Shown: in pieces, positions 1-8,417 of the stretch
How the letters are laid out: each line of letters begins with the position of its first letter
Position numbering within the stretch: position 1 is the first letter of the stretch
NCBI GenBank assembly: GCA_050251555.1
Contig: JBFWMN010000013.1
Location: 1-36,181, forward strand
Length of the DNA: 36,181 nt
DNA from: UBA2137 sp050251555
GTDB lineage: Bacteria; Pseudomonadota; Alphaproteobacteria; Micavibrionales; Micavibrionaceae
Direction: 5' to 3'
Made by a program: the position numbers and the translations under genes
The notes under the pieces: model-generated
What the model was told of the DNA's origin: nothing
The model's database searches: none
Seen by the model: the letters and a program-made list of their open reading frames with translations, nothing else

Positions 1-314
1 CGCCCCTGCCCTCTCAAGATATCGGCACGGTTCCATCTTGTAATCAATTCGGCAGGTGAATATCCAGGTTGCGTGTACCAGTCACCGCCGCGCCAGTTTT
101 CATCAGGCTGTTGCATGCGAAGGGCCATATGCTCCCATTTCGGGGTTTCATAATTGCCGTCATAATAGTGATTGGGGGCATTCAGCGCGTAAAGCTGGTT
201 TTCTTCATATGAATCATGGTCGCCGAAAATCCACCAGCCCGCATGGGCCTGTCCTGCATACGCGACAAGCAAAAGCACCGAGAAAGTAAGCGAAGCCAAG
301 CTTTTCAAAGCCAT
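1..314 (-). CDS. Secreted protein of unknown function (5' part, runs off the window)
   Basis: Reading the minus strand from an ATG at 314 gives 104 open codons to the left edge, so the 3' end is missing. The first 25 residues form a textbook Sec signal peptide: Lys at position 4, a hydrophobic core with LLLVAYA, and a likely cleavage after GQAHA. The mature part begins GWWIFGDHD and is rich in Trp, Tyr, Asn and Asp, which suggests an exported, probably periplasmic or surface protein. I do not recognise the family. It is divergent from the flagellar-rod-like gene at 389, with 74 bases between the two starts. The plus-strand reading of the same stretch has no such features and is taken as a shadow. 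Confidence 0.7.
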   Translation of the reverse strand, partial: MALKSLASLTFSVLLLVAYAGQAHAGWWIFGDHDSYEENQLYALNAPNHYYDGNYETPKWEHMALRMQQPDENWRGGDWYTQPGYSPAELITRWNRADILRGQG

Positions 315-388
315 TTCAAACACCGTAATTGATAAAATTTAAAAGAGATTTCACACCTCTTTAACACATATACTGCTAAAATAAACAT

Positions 389-790
389 ATGATTAATGTC
401 ATTGGTTCAGCAACATCTGCGCTTTCTGCCCAATCAAAACGCGTAGAGGCAACCGCTTCCAACATTGCCAACGCCTTTTCCGTAGGGTCGCCCGACGGTT
501 CTGTAGGCCGTGCAGCCTATGCGCCTGTCGATGTCACCCTCATTGATCGCGGGGATGGCGGTGTAACTGCCCAGGTGCGCGAACGCGATCCTGCCACGGT
601 CGAAGCCTTTGCGCCTGATGACCCCTCAGCCAATGCAGAAGGCTTTGTCGCAGCGCCCAATGTCAATCTCGGTGAAGAGCTGATTACGATGAAATTTGCC
701 GAGAATGCCTACAAGGCCGCGGCACAGTTACTGCGCATGGGTCAGGATCTGGATGACGCGCTTTTGAATGCCGTCAGAAAAGACGCCTAA
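389..790 (+). CDS. Flagellar basal-body rod (FlgC-like) family protein, orphan
   Basis: This 133-residue protein has the two terminal signatures of the flagellar rod/hook family. The N-terminus contains SALSAQSKRVEATASNIANA, matching the helix with the conserved ASNIAN motif. The C-terminal helix contains NVNLGEELITMKFAENAYKA, matching the family's ending, in which the two helices pack as a coiled coil. The length is close to that of FlgC. In the flagellum FlgC forms part of the proximal rod, but no flagellar gene lies nearby, so this may be a stand-alone paralogue. The ATG at 389 has only a weak ribosome binding site. Its stop codon overlaps that of the convergent sulfotransferase gene. Family membership is fairly sure; a role in a working flagellum is not shown here. 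Confidence 0.75.
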   Translation: MINVIGSATSALSAQSKRVEATASNIANAFSVGSPDGSVGRAAYAPVDVTLIDRGDGGVTAQVRERDPATVEAFAPDDPSANAEGFVAAPNVNLGEELITMKFAENAYKAAAQLLRMGQDLDDALLNAVRKDA

Positions 791-1584
791 GCCTGATAAC
801 GCTTTACGACTTCTTCTCTTAAAACTTTTCCAGCATCCCCCAAGGCTTTCCACACGCCCTCTTCCTGTGCGTCGAAGGAGCGGAAATTGCGACGCGGCTT
901 ATGCTTCGTCTTCAAATTGACCTTGGTTTCAGAGACCGCCTCGAATTTCTCTTGCGTACCTTCAGGCAAGCTCAATGCGCAGGTTTTACAAAGCGCCTGA
1001 AACTTGTCCCAATCTTTGAGTTCCGTAATATCAATCTCGAATACGGGAATGCCGCGTTTTTCGCACTCCGCCTTATAAAGCGATTTACGGCGCTCCACTT
1101 CCAGCGCGTACCAATAACAGAGTTGGTAATCCGATTTAAAACGCCAGTTCTTCATTTTGATGACACCGCTTTGCGCAGGATCAAACATAAATTCCCGCCC
1201 GTAACGCTTACGTCGCGGAATGGATTTGATACGCCAGAAACTCTGCGCCACTTCTCGCGGGTCACGGTTCAAGATGATCAGGCTGAACGGGATACCGAGT
1301 TCTAGGAAGGCCTCATAGAAACCCTTCCCGAAAAGGTGACTGGTTTCGACATAGTTCTTTTCTTTGACGGCAAGGATTGCGGGCAATTTGTGATCACGCA
1401 CAAAATCGATAGCGGCTTGCGGGTTTTTACGCACCTCGGGCAAGACTTTGTGAAACTCGGGAACAGGCTCATGCACGGCGTGCGTGTCTTCTGCCAGACC
1501 CAGCAATTTTTCAAGGAGGTTCGTTCCCGAACGTCCTGTGGTCAGACACATCACGATATTTTTGTCGATTTCTTGCTTTGCCAT
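787..1584 (-). CDS. Sulfotransferase family protein (PAPS-dependent)
   Basis: The 265-residue product begins with a hydrophobic strand followed by TTGRSGTNLLEKLL (residues 15-28), the P-loop-like 5'-phosphosulfate-binding motif of PAPS sulfotransferases. A second motif, LNRDPREVAQSFWR (about 105-118), matches the 3'-phosphate-binding segment with its Arg and Ser. Such enzymes move sulfate from PAPS to hydroxyl or amino groups of carbohydrates, lipids or peptides; the acceptor here is unknown. No signal peptide is visible, so it should be cytosolic. The start has AGGGA seven bases upstream. It lies just downstream of the ftsK terminator, and a promoter appears to overlap that terminator, so it is probably transcribed separately from ftsK. 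No PAPS synthesis gene or other modification gene is in the window. Confidence 0.85.
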   Translation of the reverse strand: MAKQEIDKNIVMCLTTGRSGTNLLEKLLGLAEDTHAVHEPVPEFHKVLPEVRKNPQAAIDFVRDHKLPAILAVKEKNYVETSHLFGKGFYEAFLELGIPFSLIILNRDPREVAQSFWRIKSIPRRKRYGREFMFDPAQSGVIKMKNWRFKSDYQLCYWYALEVERRKSLYKAECEKRGIPVFEIDITELKDWDKFQALCKTCALSLPEGTQEKFEAVSETKVNLKTKHKPRRNFRSFDAQEEGVWKALGDAGKVLREEVVKRYQA

Positions 1585-1604
1585 CTTGTCCCTACCAAAT
1601 AAAA

Positions 1605-1638
1605 AAACACCGCCCTTTATAGAGGAAGAGCGGTGTTT
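1605..1638 (-). terminator. Rho-independent terminator after ftsK
   Basis: AAACACCGC (1605-1613) and GCGGTGTTT (1630-1638) form a perfect 9-bp stem around a 16-base loop. Read on the minus strand the stem is followed by a run of T (complement of 1601-1607). It lies 26 bases after the ftsK stop and ends about 16 bases before the sulfotransferase start. Confidence 0.85.
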
Positions 1639-1643
1639 GTAAA
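1616..1643 (-). promoter_or_regulatory. Candidate sigma-70 promoter of the sulfotransferase gene, overlapping a terminator
   Basis: On the minus strand TTTACA (complement of 1638-1643) is followed after 16 bases by TATAAA (complement of 1616-1621), each hexamer matching the consensus at 5 of 6 positions. The -10 box lies in the loop of the ftsK terminator hairpin. Initiation would fall near 1609, giving a leader of about 25 bases before the ATG at 1584. Confidence 0.5.
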
Positions 1644-1663
1644 GATTTCCACGCCGTTACCGA

Positions 1664-4108
1664 TCAATCCGAATGATCGCCCACCAGAACCTCGCGCTTG
1701 CCGACATGGTTGGCGGGCCCGACAACGCCTTGACGTTCCATTTCCTCAATGATGCGGGCTGCGCGGTTGTAACCGATCTGCAGGTAACGTTGGATAAAGC
1801 TGGTGGAGGCTTTGCGTTCACGTGCCACCAAGGCAACCGCCTGATCATACATCTCGTCGACATCGGAGCCGCCACCGCCGCCCAAGCCCATCAGCTCCAT
1901 GGCGTTATCGAGAGAGCCTTCCGTGACCTCATCCAGATAATTCGGTTCGCCTTGCAGTTTCAGATGATCGACAACTTTTTCGACTTCTTCGTCCGAAGTG
2001 AACGGCCCGTGCACACGTGTCAGACGTCCGCCGCCTGCCATATACAGCATGTCACCCATCCCCAAAAGCTGTTCGGCACCACCGTCACCCAAGATGGTCC
2101 GGCTGTCGATTTTTGATGTGACCTGGAAGGAAATACGCGTCGGGAAGTTGGCCTTAATCACACCCGTAATCACGTCAACGGACGGACGCTGTGTCGCCAT
2201 GATGAGGTGGATACCCGCAGCACGCGCCATTTGTGCCAGACGCTGAATGGCAGCCTCGACGTCTTTCCCTGCAACCAGCATGAGGTCGGCAAATTCATCA
2301 ACGATAATGACAATGTAAGGCAGCTCCGCCATATCCATCGGTTGATCTTCGAAAACAGGCTTACCTGAATCCGCGTCAAACCCTGTCTGGATTTTACGCA
2401 TGATGACCTCACCCTTTTTACGGGCTTCCGCCATTCTTGCGTTGTAACCGTCAATATTTCTGACACCCATTTTGGACATGGCGCGGTAGCGGTTTTCCAT
2501 TTCGGCAACCGCCCATTTCAGCGCAACAACGGCACGCCCGGGTTCAGTCACGACTTCGGAGAGGAGATGCGGAATATCATTATAGACCGACAATTCCAGC
2601 ATTTTCGGGTCAATCATGATGAAGCGGCACTGCTCGGGGGAGAGCTTATAAAGAAGCGACATGATCATCGTGTTCACGGCAACGGATTTACCCGAGCCCG
2701 TCGTCCCTGCAACCAGCAAGTGCGGCATTTTGGCGAGATCGGCAATGATCGGTTTACCGCCGATATTTTTACCCAAGATCAAGGGCAGCTTCGCCTTGTT
2801 CTTATCATAGTCTTCCATCTCCAGCATTTCGCGCATATAGACGGTTTGACGTTTCTTATTGGGAATTTCGATACCGATAACATTCCGTCCGGGAATAACC
2901 GAGGCACGAACAGAGACAGCAGACATCGAGCGCGCAATGTCATCGGACAGACCAATCACGCGTGAGGATTTTGTGCCCGGTGCAGGCTCGAATTCATAAA
3001 GCGTAACAACGGGGCCAGGGTGAATGGCGGTGATTTCACCTTGCACGTTATAATCAGCCAGCACATTTTGCAGAATTTCGGCATTACGGCGCAATGCGCC
3101 CTCATCCAGTTGCTCACCGGCCTGATTGGGAACGGCACTTAAAAGATCGGTCGCAGGAAATTCCCATGTGCCATCAGACAGGCTCAAGGAACGCTGCGGG
3201 CTTTCGGCCTTTTTCGGTTTTGCTTTCTCGGCTTTCGGCTGCGCTTTGATCACGGCAATTTCATCAAAGCTTTCAACATCGCCGTCATCGTCGCTCATAG
3301 CGGGAGCAATACGCTCACGCTTTGAGAGTTTTGCAGGCTTTTGCGGCTTTTCGTGCAAGCGTTTCGGCTTTTCATCGACAATGAAATCAGGATCGCTCAT
3401 GCGGCGAAGAGCAGCATAAGCAGTCGCAATACCGTGCGCCGTGTAAGCATAGGCATAGATGCTGCCTCGCAAGACACGCGTAAAAAAGGCTTTGTAGTGG
3501 CTAGGCGTGATCGGCAAGGCAACCGACAGCAATAATCCGCCCAGTGCGAAACCGCTTAGGGAGGCCATCATCAAACCCCAGTTCCCTGCAAAGGATGACA
3601 GCGCGCCGCCAAAGGCATTCAAAAGAAGAGCGCCACCAGATCCGCCCGCATATGCGTGGGGCAACAGATCAAAGGAGGGAATGCGGGCCATACCCAGTGA
3701 CAGGAAAATCAAGGACAGGCACAAGCAAGCCACTTTGAACAAAAGGGCAGGAAACGCGCCGCGCTTCCAAAGGCGCACACCCCAGACAAGACTGGCTGCG
3801 ACCAGCGCAAACGACGCCCAACCGAAAACCTGTAAGAATAAATCTGCCGTGTAAGCCCCTGTCACACCCATCCAATTATGCACCTCGATCCCTTCGGTGC
3901 GGGCGGTGTTCAAGGACGGGTCATCAATACGATAGCTGATAAAAGACAGAGTGAGAAAACCCGAAACGCCCATTAGCGCGAGCGCCGTACCATCCCAGAA
4001 GCGGCGGGCCAGAAAGCTTTTTGCCTGCCCCGTATAATGCGCAACGATCCCGTTATTGGACGCGTTGCGGGACGAGGATGACTTTAAAGCAAGTGAGGAT
4101 CGGGACAT
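1664..4108 (-). CDS. ftsK: DNA translocase FtsK
   Basis: This 814-residue protein is the septal DNA pump that moves the chromosome terminus and activates XerCD at dif during division. The N-terminal 200 residues contain about four membrane segments (near 42-60, 92-110, 122-142 and 176-198). A charged linker with Lys/Glu-rich stretches runs from about 235 to 310. The motor follows, with Walker A GTTGSGKS (468-475), Walker B IIVDE (601-605) and the MATQRPSVDVITG segment. The C-terminal winged-helix gamma domain (about 750-812), which reads KOPS orientation sequences, includes RKASTSFIQRYLQIGYNRAA. The linker is much shorter than in E. coli FtsK, as in many alphaproteobacteria. It is divergent from the small gene at 4.3 kb and ends at a clear terminator. 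Confidence 0.97.
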   Translation of the reverse strand: MSRSSLALKSSSSRNASNNGIVAHYTGQAKSFLARRFWDGTALALMGVSGFLTLSFISYRIDDPSLNTARTEGIEVHNWMGVTGAYTADLFLQVFGWASFALVAASLVWGVRLWKRGAFPALLFKVACLCLSLIFLSLGMARIPSFDLLPHAYAGGSGGALLLNAFGGALSSFAGNWGLMMASLSGFALGGLLLSVALPITPSHYKAFFTRVLRGSIYAYAYTAHGIATAYAALRRMSDPDFIVDEKPKRLHEKPQKPAKLSKRERIAPAMSDDDGDVESFDEIAVIKAQPKAEKAKPKKAESPQRSLSLSDGTWEFPATDLLSAVPNQAGEQLDEGALRRNAEILQNVLADYNVQGEITAIHPGPVVTLYEFEPAPGTKSSRVIGLSDDIARSMSAVSVRASVIPGRNVIGIEIPNKKRQTVYMREMLEMEDYDKNKAKLPLILGKNIGGKPIIADLAKMPHLLVAGTTGSGKSVAVNTMIMSLLYKLSPEQCRFIMIDPKMLELSVYNDIPHLLSEVVTEPGRAVVALKWAVAEMENRYRAMSKMGVRNIDGYNARMAEARKKGEVIMRKIQTGFDADSGKPVFEDQPMDMAELPYIVIIVDEFADLMLVAGKDVEAAIQRLAQMARAAGIHLIMATQRPSVDVITGVIKANFPTRISFQVTSKIDSRTILGDGGAEQLLGMGDMLYMAGGGRLTRVHGPFTSDEEVEKVVDHLKLQGEPNYLDEVTEGSLDNAMELMGLGGGGGSDVDEMYDQAVALVARERKASTSFIQRYLQIGYNRAARIIEEMERQGVVGPANHVGKREVLVGDHSD

Positions 4109-4193
4109 GGGGTCTCTTTGTAAGGGATAAACAGTAAAGAAATATTGAAGCGGTGGAAGGAGCGCTTAGGAAAAGCAAATCACCGTAGAAACA

Positions 4194-4222
4194 AGTCTAA
4201 ACGAATCCGATTCGTTTCGCAA
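4194..4222 (-). promoter_or_regulatory. Palindromic operator candidate, possibly inside the ftsK promoter
   Basis: AAACGAATC (4199-4207), a single central C, and GATTCGTTT (4209-4217) form a perfect 19-base palindrome in the divergent spacer between ftsK and the 4.3-kb gene. On the minus strand it nearly fills the 17-base spacer between TTGCGA (complement of 4217-4222) and TAGACT (complement of 4194-4199), each 4 of 6 to sigma-70 consensus. That is a classic repressor position. The regulator is unknown, and the promoter match alone is weak. Confidence 0.5.
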
Positions 4223-4356
4223 GTATCCCGCACTGGATAAGGGTTTTTTACAAAATTAAAGGTTTATTAACCTTGTCGGATTATGTTCAAAACATAGAGC
4301 CCGAATCACCTTCTCGGTTCGGGATCAGCCCAAAAAACAAAGGAATACGCGTCCAC

Positions 4357-4659
4357 ATGCAGCACATCCCGCACGAGCCCGCACACACATCCGCGCACGC
4401 TGCCTATGCTGTCTACTCCTTCAACTATCCTGTATCAGACAAGAAGGGGTCGAGCTGGCGAAAGCACGTCTCCTGTAACAATCGCGAAGAAGCCTTATGG
4501 ATCGCAGAGCAACTGGAACGCTGCGACGATGTGGAACGCATTGAAATCCGCCTTGAAGACGTCAATCGCAACCGTCCGCCACGTCAAAAAACCATCAAGG
4601 TGATTGATAAGCGGAAAAGCTCGATCGTTGAAAAACTGATCGGTTTCTTCACGAAGTAA
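4357..4659 (+). CDS. Small conserved-looking cytosolic protein of unknown function
   Basis: The frame encodes about 100 residues from the ATG at 4357, or 128 from a TTG at 4273. I prefer the ATG because the TTG lies inside an inverted repeat (4259-4274) and AAAGGA stands 12 bases before the ATG, but neither start is secure. The protein is basic and hydrophilic with no membrane segment or signal peptide. The middle (SWRKHVSCNNREEALWIAEQLERCDDVERIEIRLEDV, given here only as positions 47-82 of the ATG form for its pattern) alternates helix and strand. The C-terminus is Lys/Arg-rich and ends with a short hydrophobic helix, LIGFFTK. I do not recognise the family. It precedes mreD by 119 bases and may be transcribed with the elongasome genes. 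Confidence 0.6.
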   Translation: MQHIPHEPAHTSAHAAYAVYSFNYPVSDKKGSSWRKHVSCNNREEALWIAEQLERCDDVERIEIRLEDVNRNRPPRQKTIKVIDKRKSSIVEKLIGFFTK

Positions 4660-4778
4660 TTTTTCTTGGTTTTTTCCTGATTTTTTGCTGATCCAAGGCT
4701 TGGCATCTCCCCGTCAAAAGCCCTAAAATGCCCCTTGCTGACTCCCCCCTTTTTTGAATTAAGGTTAAGCACCAAGGC

Positions 4779-5303
4779 ATGATCGAAAACACGGATCCGC
4801 TGGCCCGTATTATTCTGTACCCGCTTTTGATGGGTGCGGCGATTGTACTGCTATTTTGCATCGATATGGCGGCTATTCCCTCGCTCATTCCTTATGCCTA
4901 TTCGCTCAATCTCATTTTGGCGGGTGTTTTTTCGCTGGCGATCCTCATGCCTTTTACCCTGCCGATCCTGCCGTTTTTCGCATTGGGTATCATTGTTGAT
5001 TTAATGACCAGCACACCGCTTGGTTTAAACGCCGCCTTTTATACGATCTGCATTGCCTTTACGCGCTGGCAGTGGCGTTATCTTTCGGCCCAGACTTTCT
5101 TTGTTACGTGGCTTGCCTACGGCATGATCCTACTGGCTTTCCAGATTTTCGACTGGCTTTCCATGGGCATTTCCGAACGTCACCTGTATTCGCCGCAAAT
5201 CGCCCTAACGGGTTTTGTCTTCGCATTTCTCGCCTTTCCGCTTGTCTTTGCTCTCTTTAAAAGCATCGACCGCATCCTGCATATCCGCGAGGAGGATGCA
5301 TGA
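4779..5303 (+). CDS. mreD: Rod shape-determining protein MreD
   Basis: MreD is a small polytopic inner-membrane protein of the elongasome, linking MreBC to PBP2 and RodA during lateral wall synthesis. The 174-residue product is hydrophobic almost throughout, with about five membrane segments. It carries the family signature around GIIVDLMTSTPLG (70-82), the conserved Gly-x-x-x-Asp-Leu and Pro-Leu-Gly positions. It ends in a short charged tail. The stop overlaps the start of the next gene in ATGA, so translation of mreD and mrdA is probably coupled. mreB and mreC, normally just upstream of mreD, instead lie at 11.3-13.3 kb on the other strand. Confidence 0.9.
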   Translation: MIENTDPLARIILYPLLMGAAIVLLFCIDMAAIPSLIPYAYSLNLILAGVFSLAILMPFTLPILPFFALGIIVDLMTSTPLGLNAAFYTICIAFTRWQWRYLSAQTFFVTWLAYGMILLAFQIFDWLSMGISERHLYSPQIALTGFVFAFLAFPLVFALFKSIDRILHIREEDA

Positions 5304-7276
5304 GCTGGCTTTCAAAGAATTCAAAAAAGCGCCCCGGCCCTTACAGCTCGTCTTCCGCACCGACAGGCTCGGCAATGGGAGCAGACCGCGACGCTGACAG
5401 ATTGCGAACCTTTACGCGCCGCGCCTTTCTGATTGCCGCAGGACAAGGCGCACTTTTCTCGATTTTGGGTGCCCGTATGGCGTGGCTGCAGATCGCGCAA
5501 TCGGAAAAATACACGACATTATCGGAAGATAACCGTATCAACATCTCTCTCATTTCTCCCAATCGCGGCAAGATTGTTGACCGTTACGGCGTGCCCCTTG
5601 CGCTCAACGTGCGTGACTACCGCGTCGTGGTTATTCCTGAAAAAACCGACAATCTGCAAAAGGCGCTCGAGAACCTCAAAAACTATCTGCCCATTTCGGA
5701 TACGCGCATTGCCAATGTGATTAAGCAATCCAAAAAAATGTCACGCTACGTCCCTGTCGAGATCATGAACAATTTGTCATGGAACGATGTGGCACGCCTT
5801 GAGGTCAACCGCCCCTCCCTTCCCGGCATTCGCGTCGAGGTGGGAGAGATCCGCCACTACCCCTTAAAAGAACCGACCGCGCACTTGATCGGTTATGTGG
5901 GCCGCGTCAATGAAGCCGAATTGACGGGCGCTCCCGTCGAACTTCTTCCCGGTTACAAGATCGGCAAAACCGGTTTGGAAAAAGCCTATAACGAACAACT
6001 CAAAGGCACACCCGGGCAACGCGACGTCGAGGTCAATGCGGCGGGTAAAGAAGTCCGTGATCTCGAAGTCATCCCCGCCAAGGAAGGTGAGCGCCTGACC
6101 CTGTCGATTGACGCCGAGTTGCAACGCTATGTGCAAGGCGTTCTGGCACAACATGCCTCGGCCTCCGCGGTGGTCATGGATGTGCATGACGGGGCGGTTT
6201 ACGCAATGGCTTCCTATCCAGGTTTTGATCCGAACCTTTTTGTCGACGGGATCAATTCACAAACCTGGAGCGAGTTGTTAAACGACCCTGCCATCCCACT
6301 GACCAATAAATCCGTGACGGGGCAATACCCTCCAGGCTCCACTTTCAAAATGGTCACGGCACTCGCGGGTCTTGAGACGGGCGTTGTCAAACCCAACACT
6401 TACGTGACCTGTCCTGGACATTTTAGTCTGGGCAAAGCTCGTTTTCACTGCTGGAAGCATGGCGGGCACGGCTCTGTGAATGTCGTGGATGCGCTGGCGG
6501 AATCCTGTGACGTATTCTTTTACAAAACCGCTCTGGAAATCGGTATTGACCGCATCTCTGCTGTCGGGCAGCGTCTGGGTTTGGGGCATATGCTCAATGT
6601 GCATTTACCCGAAGAAAAGCCCGGGCATTTGCCTACACAAGAATGGCGCAAACGTCGCTTTGGCGAACGCTGGCAAACAGGCGAAACGGTGGTGAATGCG
6701 ATTGGTCAAGGTTATGTGCTGGCAACGCCGCTGCAACTTGCCACGATGACGGCGCGTCTGGTCAATGGCGGTAAAGAGGTTAATCCGTGGGTCAGCGGCT
6801 TTTTGAATAATGAAAAACAATTCGACACAACATGGCCTCAAGGAAGTTTCGACCCCAAACATCTGGCGATCATCATGCAGGGCATGGACGAGGTTGTGAA
6901 CTCCGCGCGCGGCACAGCCCGAGGCTCGCGCATTCATAACGAAGCTTTTGCCATGGGTGGAAAAACAGGTACGGCGCAAGTCAAGCGCATCACGGCAGCA
7001 GAACGCGCAAGAGGTGCGGCACGCAGGCAGGAAGATCTGCCTTGGAATTTACGCCACCACGCGCTTTTTGTCGGATATGCCCCGACCAGCGCCCCGCGCT
7101 ATGCCGTCTCTGTGGTTGTCGAGCACGGGATCGGCGGCTCATCTGCCGCAGCCCCTATTGCCCGCGATATTTTAAGTGAAGTACAACGCCGCCGTATTGG
7201 CTCCACCCCCTTTAAGCCCAATGGCGGCCTGGCAGATACGACAACCGACACATTCCCTCCGAAGCGCCGAGGTTAG
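5300..7276 (+). CDS. mrdA: Penicillin-binding protein 2, elongasome transpeptidase
   Basis: This 658-residue class B PBP cross-links peptidoglycan during rod elongation. A short cytosolic N-terminus (1-40) is followed by one membrane anchor (about 41-62). The pedestal domain includes NRGKIVDRYGVPLA (88-101). The transpeptidase domain has all three motifs: STFK (347-350, nucleophile Ser347), SCD (402-404) and KTGTAQ (555-560). The proline-rich, poorly conserved tail is cytology-neutral. The gene overlaps mreD by four bases and is followed after three bases by mrdB, the usual glycosyltransferase partner. Confidence 0.96.
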   Translation: MSWLSKNSKKRPGPYSSSSAPTGSAMGADRDADRLRTFTRRAFLIAAGQGALFSILGARMAWLQIAQSEKYTTLSEDNRINISLISPNRGKIVDRYGVPLALNVRDYRVVVIPEKTDNLQKALENLKNYLPISDTRIANVIKQSKKMSRYVPVEIMNNLSWNDVARLEVNRPSLPGIRVEVGEIRHYPLKEPTAHLIGYVGRVNEAELTGAPVELLPGYKIGKTGLEKAYNEQLKGTPGQRDVEVNAAGKEVRDLEVIPAKEGERLTLSIDAELQRYVQGVLAQHASASAVVMDVHDGAVYAMASYPGFDPNLFVDGINSQTWSELLNDPAIPLTNKSVTGQYPPGSTFKMVTALAGLETGVVKPNTYVTCPGHFSLGKARFHCWKHGGHGSVNVVDALAESCDVFFYKTALEIGIDRISAVGQRLGLGHMLNVHLPEEKPGHLPTQEWRKRRFGERWQTGETVVNAIGQGYVLATPLQLATMTARLVNGGKEVNPWVSGFLNNEKQFDTTWPQGSFDPKHLAIIMQGMDEVVNSARGTARGSRIHNEAFAMGGKTGTAQVKRITAAERARGAARRQEDLPWNLRHHALFVGYAPTSAPRYAVSVVVEHGIGGSSAAAPIARDILSEVQRRRIGSTPFKPNGGLADTTTDTFPPKRRG

Positions 7277-7279
7277 CAC

Positions 7280-8404
7280 ATGAGTTTTGAGAGCAACTCC
7301 CCTATTACCGCCCGCGTCTTCCAGTTGAACTGGCTACTTATTCTGCTGCTTGTGTGCGTGGCAGGGATCGGCACGATGACACTCTATTCGGCAGGAAATG
7401 GTTCTTTCAGCCCGTGGGCGGGCAATCACATGATCCGTTTCTTTGTTCTGCTGGCAGGGGCATGTGCGATCTCTTTTATCGATATGCGTTTTTGGTACAA
7501 GATGACCTACCCGATTTATGCGGCAGGTCTTGTCATGCTCATTATCGTCGAAGTCATGGGGATGGTCGGCATGGGCGCGCAGCGCTGGATTGATCTCGGT
7601 ATCATTCAGCTCCAACCCTCTGAGCTTATGAAGCTTGCGGTCATTATGGCGCTCGCCAAATATTTTCACGGGAAAAGCCCCGAAGACATCAAGCATCTGT
7701 CCACACTTATCATCCCTGCCATGCTTGTGGTCGCACCCGTCGGGCTGGTCATGACGCAGCCTGACCTAGGAACCTCGCTTATGATTGTTATGGGGGCTGC
7801 GATCATTCTGTTTGTTGCGGGTGCTGCGTGGTGGCTCTTTGCAGGTGGGGCCATTATCGTTGCCGCCGCCATTCCCGTTGCCTACAGCTTCCTGCATGAC
7901 TACCAGAAAAAGCGCGTCGATATTTTTCTTGATCCCGAAAAAGATCCGTTCGGCGCAGGCTATCACATCACCCAATCGAAAATCGCAATCGGCTCGGGCG
8001 GGCTATCGGGTAAGGGCTTTTTGAACGGCTCACAAGGACATTTGAATTATCTGCCCGAAAAGCAAACCGACTTTATCTTCACGCTGTTTGTCGAGGAATG
8101 GGGCTTTTTCGGTGGGTTGGTTCTCCTGACATTGAACGCCGCGATTATCCTTTACGGGATTTGGATATCCTATAATTGCCGCCATACATTCGGACGATTG
8201 CTGGCCTTTGGCCTGACGATGAATTACGCGCTCTATGTCTCCATCAACATTGCGATGGTGATGGGCCTCATTCCTGTTGTGGGCGTGCCTTTGCCGATGT
8301 TCTCGCACGGGGGAACAGCGATGATGGCAGCCCTCATCGGCTTTGGTCTGATTATGGGATGTTCAATCCACCGCGACGCAAAATTGCCCCGCTCGGGATT
8401 TTAA
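7280..8404 (+). CDS. mrdB: Peptidoglycan glycosyltransferase RodA (SEDS family)
   Basis: RodA polymerises lipid II into glycan strands and acts with PBP2. The 374-residue protein has about ten membrane helices, beginning near 17. SEDS landmarks are QPSELMKLA (112-120), PDLGTSLM (161-168), LPEKQTDFIF (258-267) with the presumed catalytic Asp264, and GVPLPMFSHGGT (335-346). It lies three bases after mrdA and ends the cluster. It converges on grxD with only 13 bases between the stops and no obvious hairpin there, so read-through in one or both directions is possible. Confidence 0.95.
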   Translation: MSFESNSPITARVFQLNWLLILLLVCVAGIGTMTLYSAGNGSFSPWAGNHMIRFFVLLAGACAISFIDMRFWYKMTYPIYAAGLVMLIIVEVMGMVGMGAQRWIDLGIIQLQPSELMKLAVIMALAKYFHGKSPEDIKHLSTLIIPAMLVVAPVGLVMTQPDLGTSLMIVMGAAIILFVAGAAWWLFAGGAIIVAAAIPVAYSFLHDYQKKRVDIFLDPEKDPFGAGYHITQSKIAIGSGGLSGKGFLNGSQGHLNYLPEKQTDFIFTLFVEEWGFFGGLVLLTLNAAIILYGIWISYNCRHTFGRLLAFGLTMNYALYVSINIAMVMGLIPVVGVPLPMFSHGGTAMMAALIGFGLIMGCSIHRDAKLPRSGF

Positions 8405-8417
8405 GATCGAAAAAAGA

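Noticed and set aside
56..289. A 77-codon plus-strand frame at the left edge
   Set aside because: It is antisense to a minus-strand frame that has a convincing signal peptide.
4199..4217. LexA or Fur box reading of the palindrome before ftsK
   Set aside because: It does not fit the GTTC-N7-GTTC site used by alphaproteobacterial LexA, and it is not a recognisable Fur box.
8405..8417. Terminator between the convergent mrdB and grxD genes
   Set aside because: The 13-base gap has only a short GATC repeat and no stable hairpin with a T-run.
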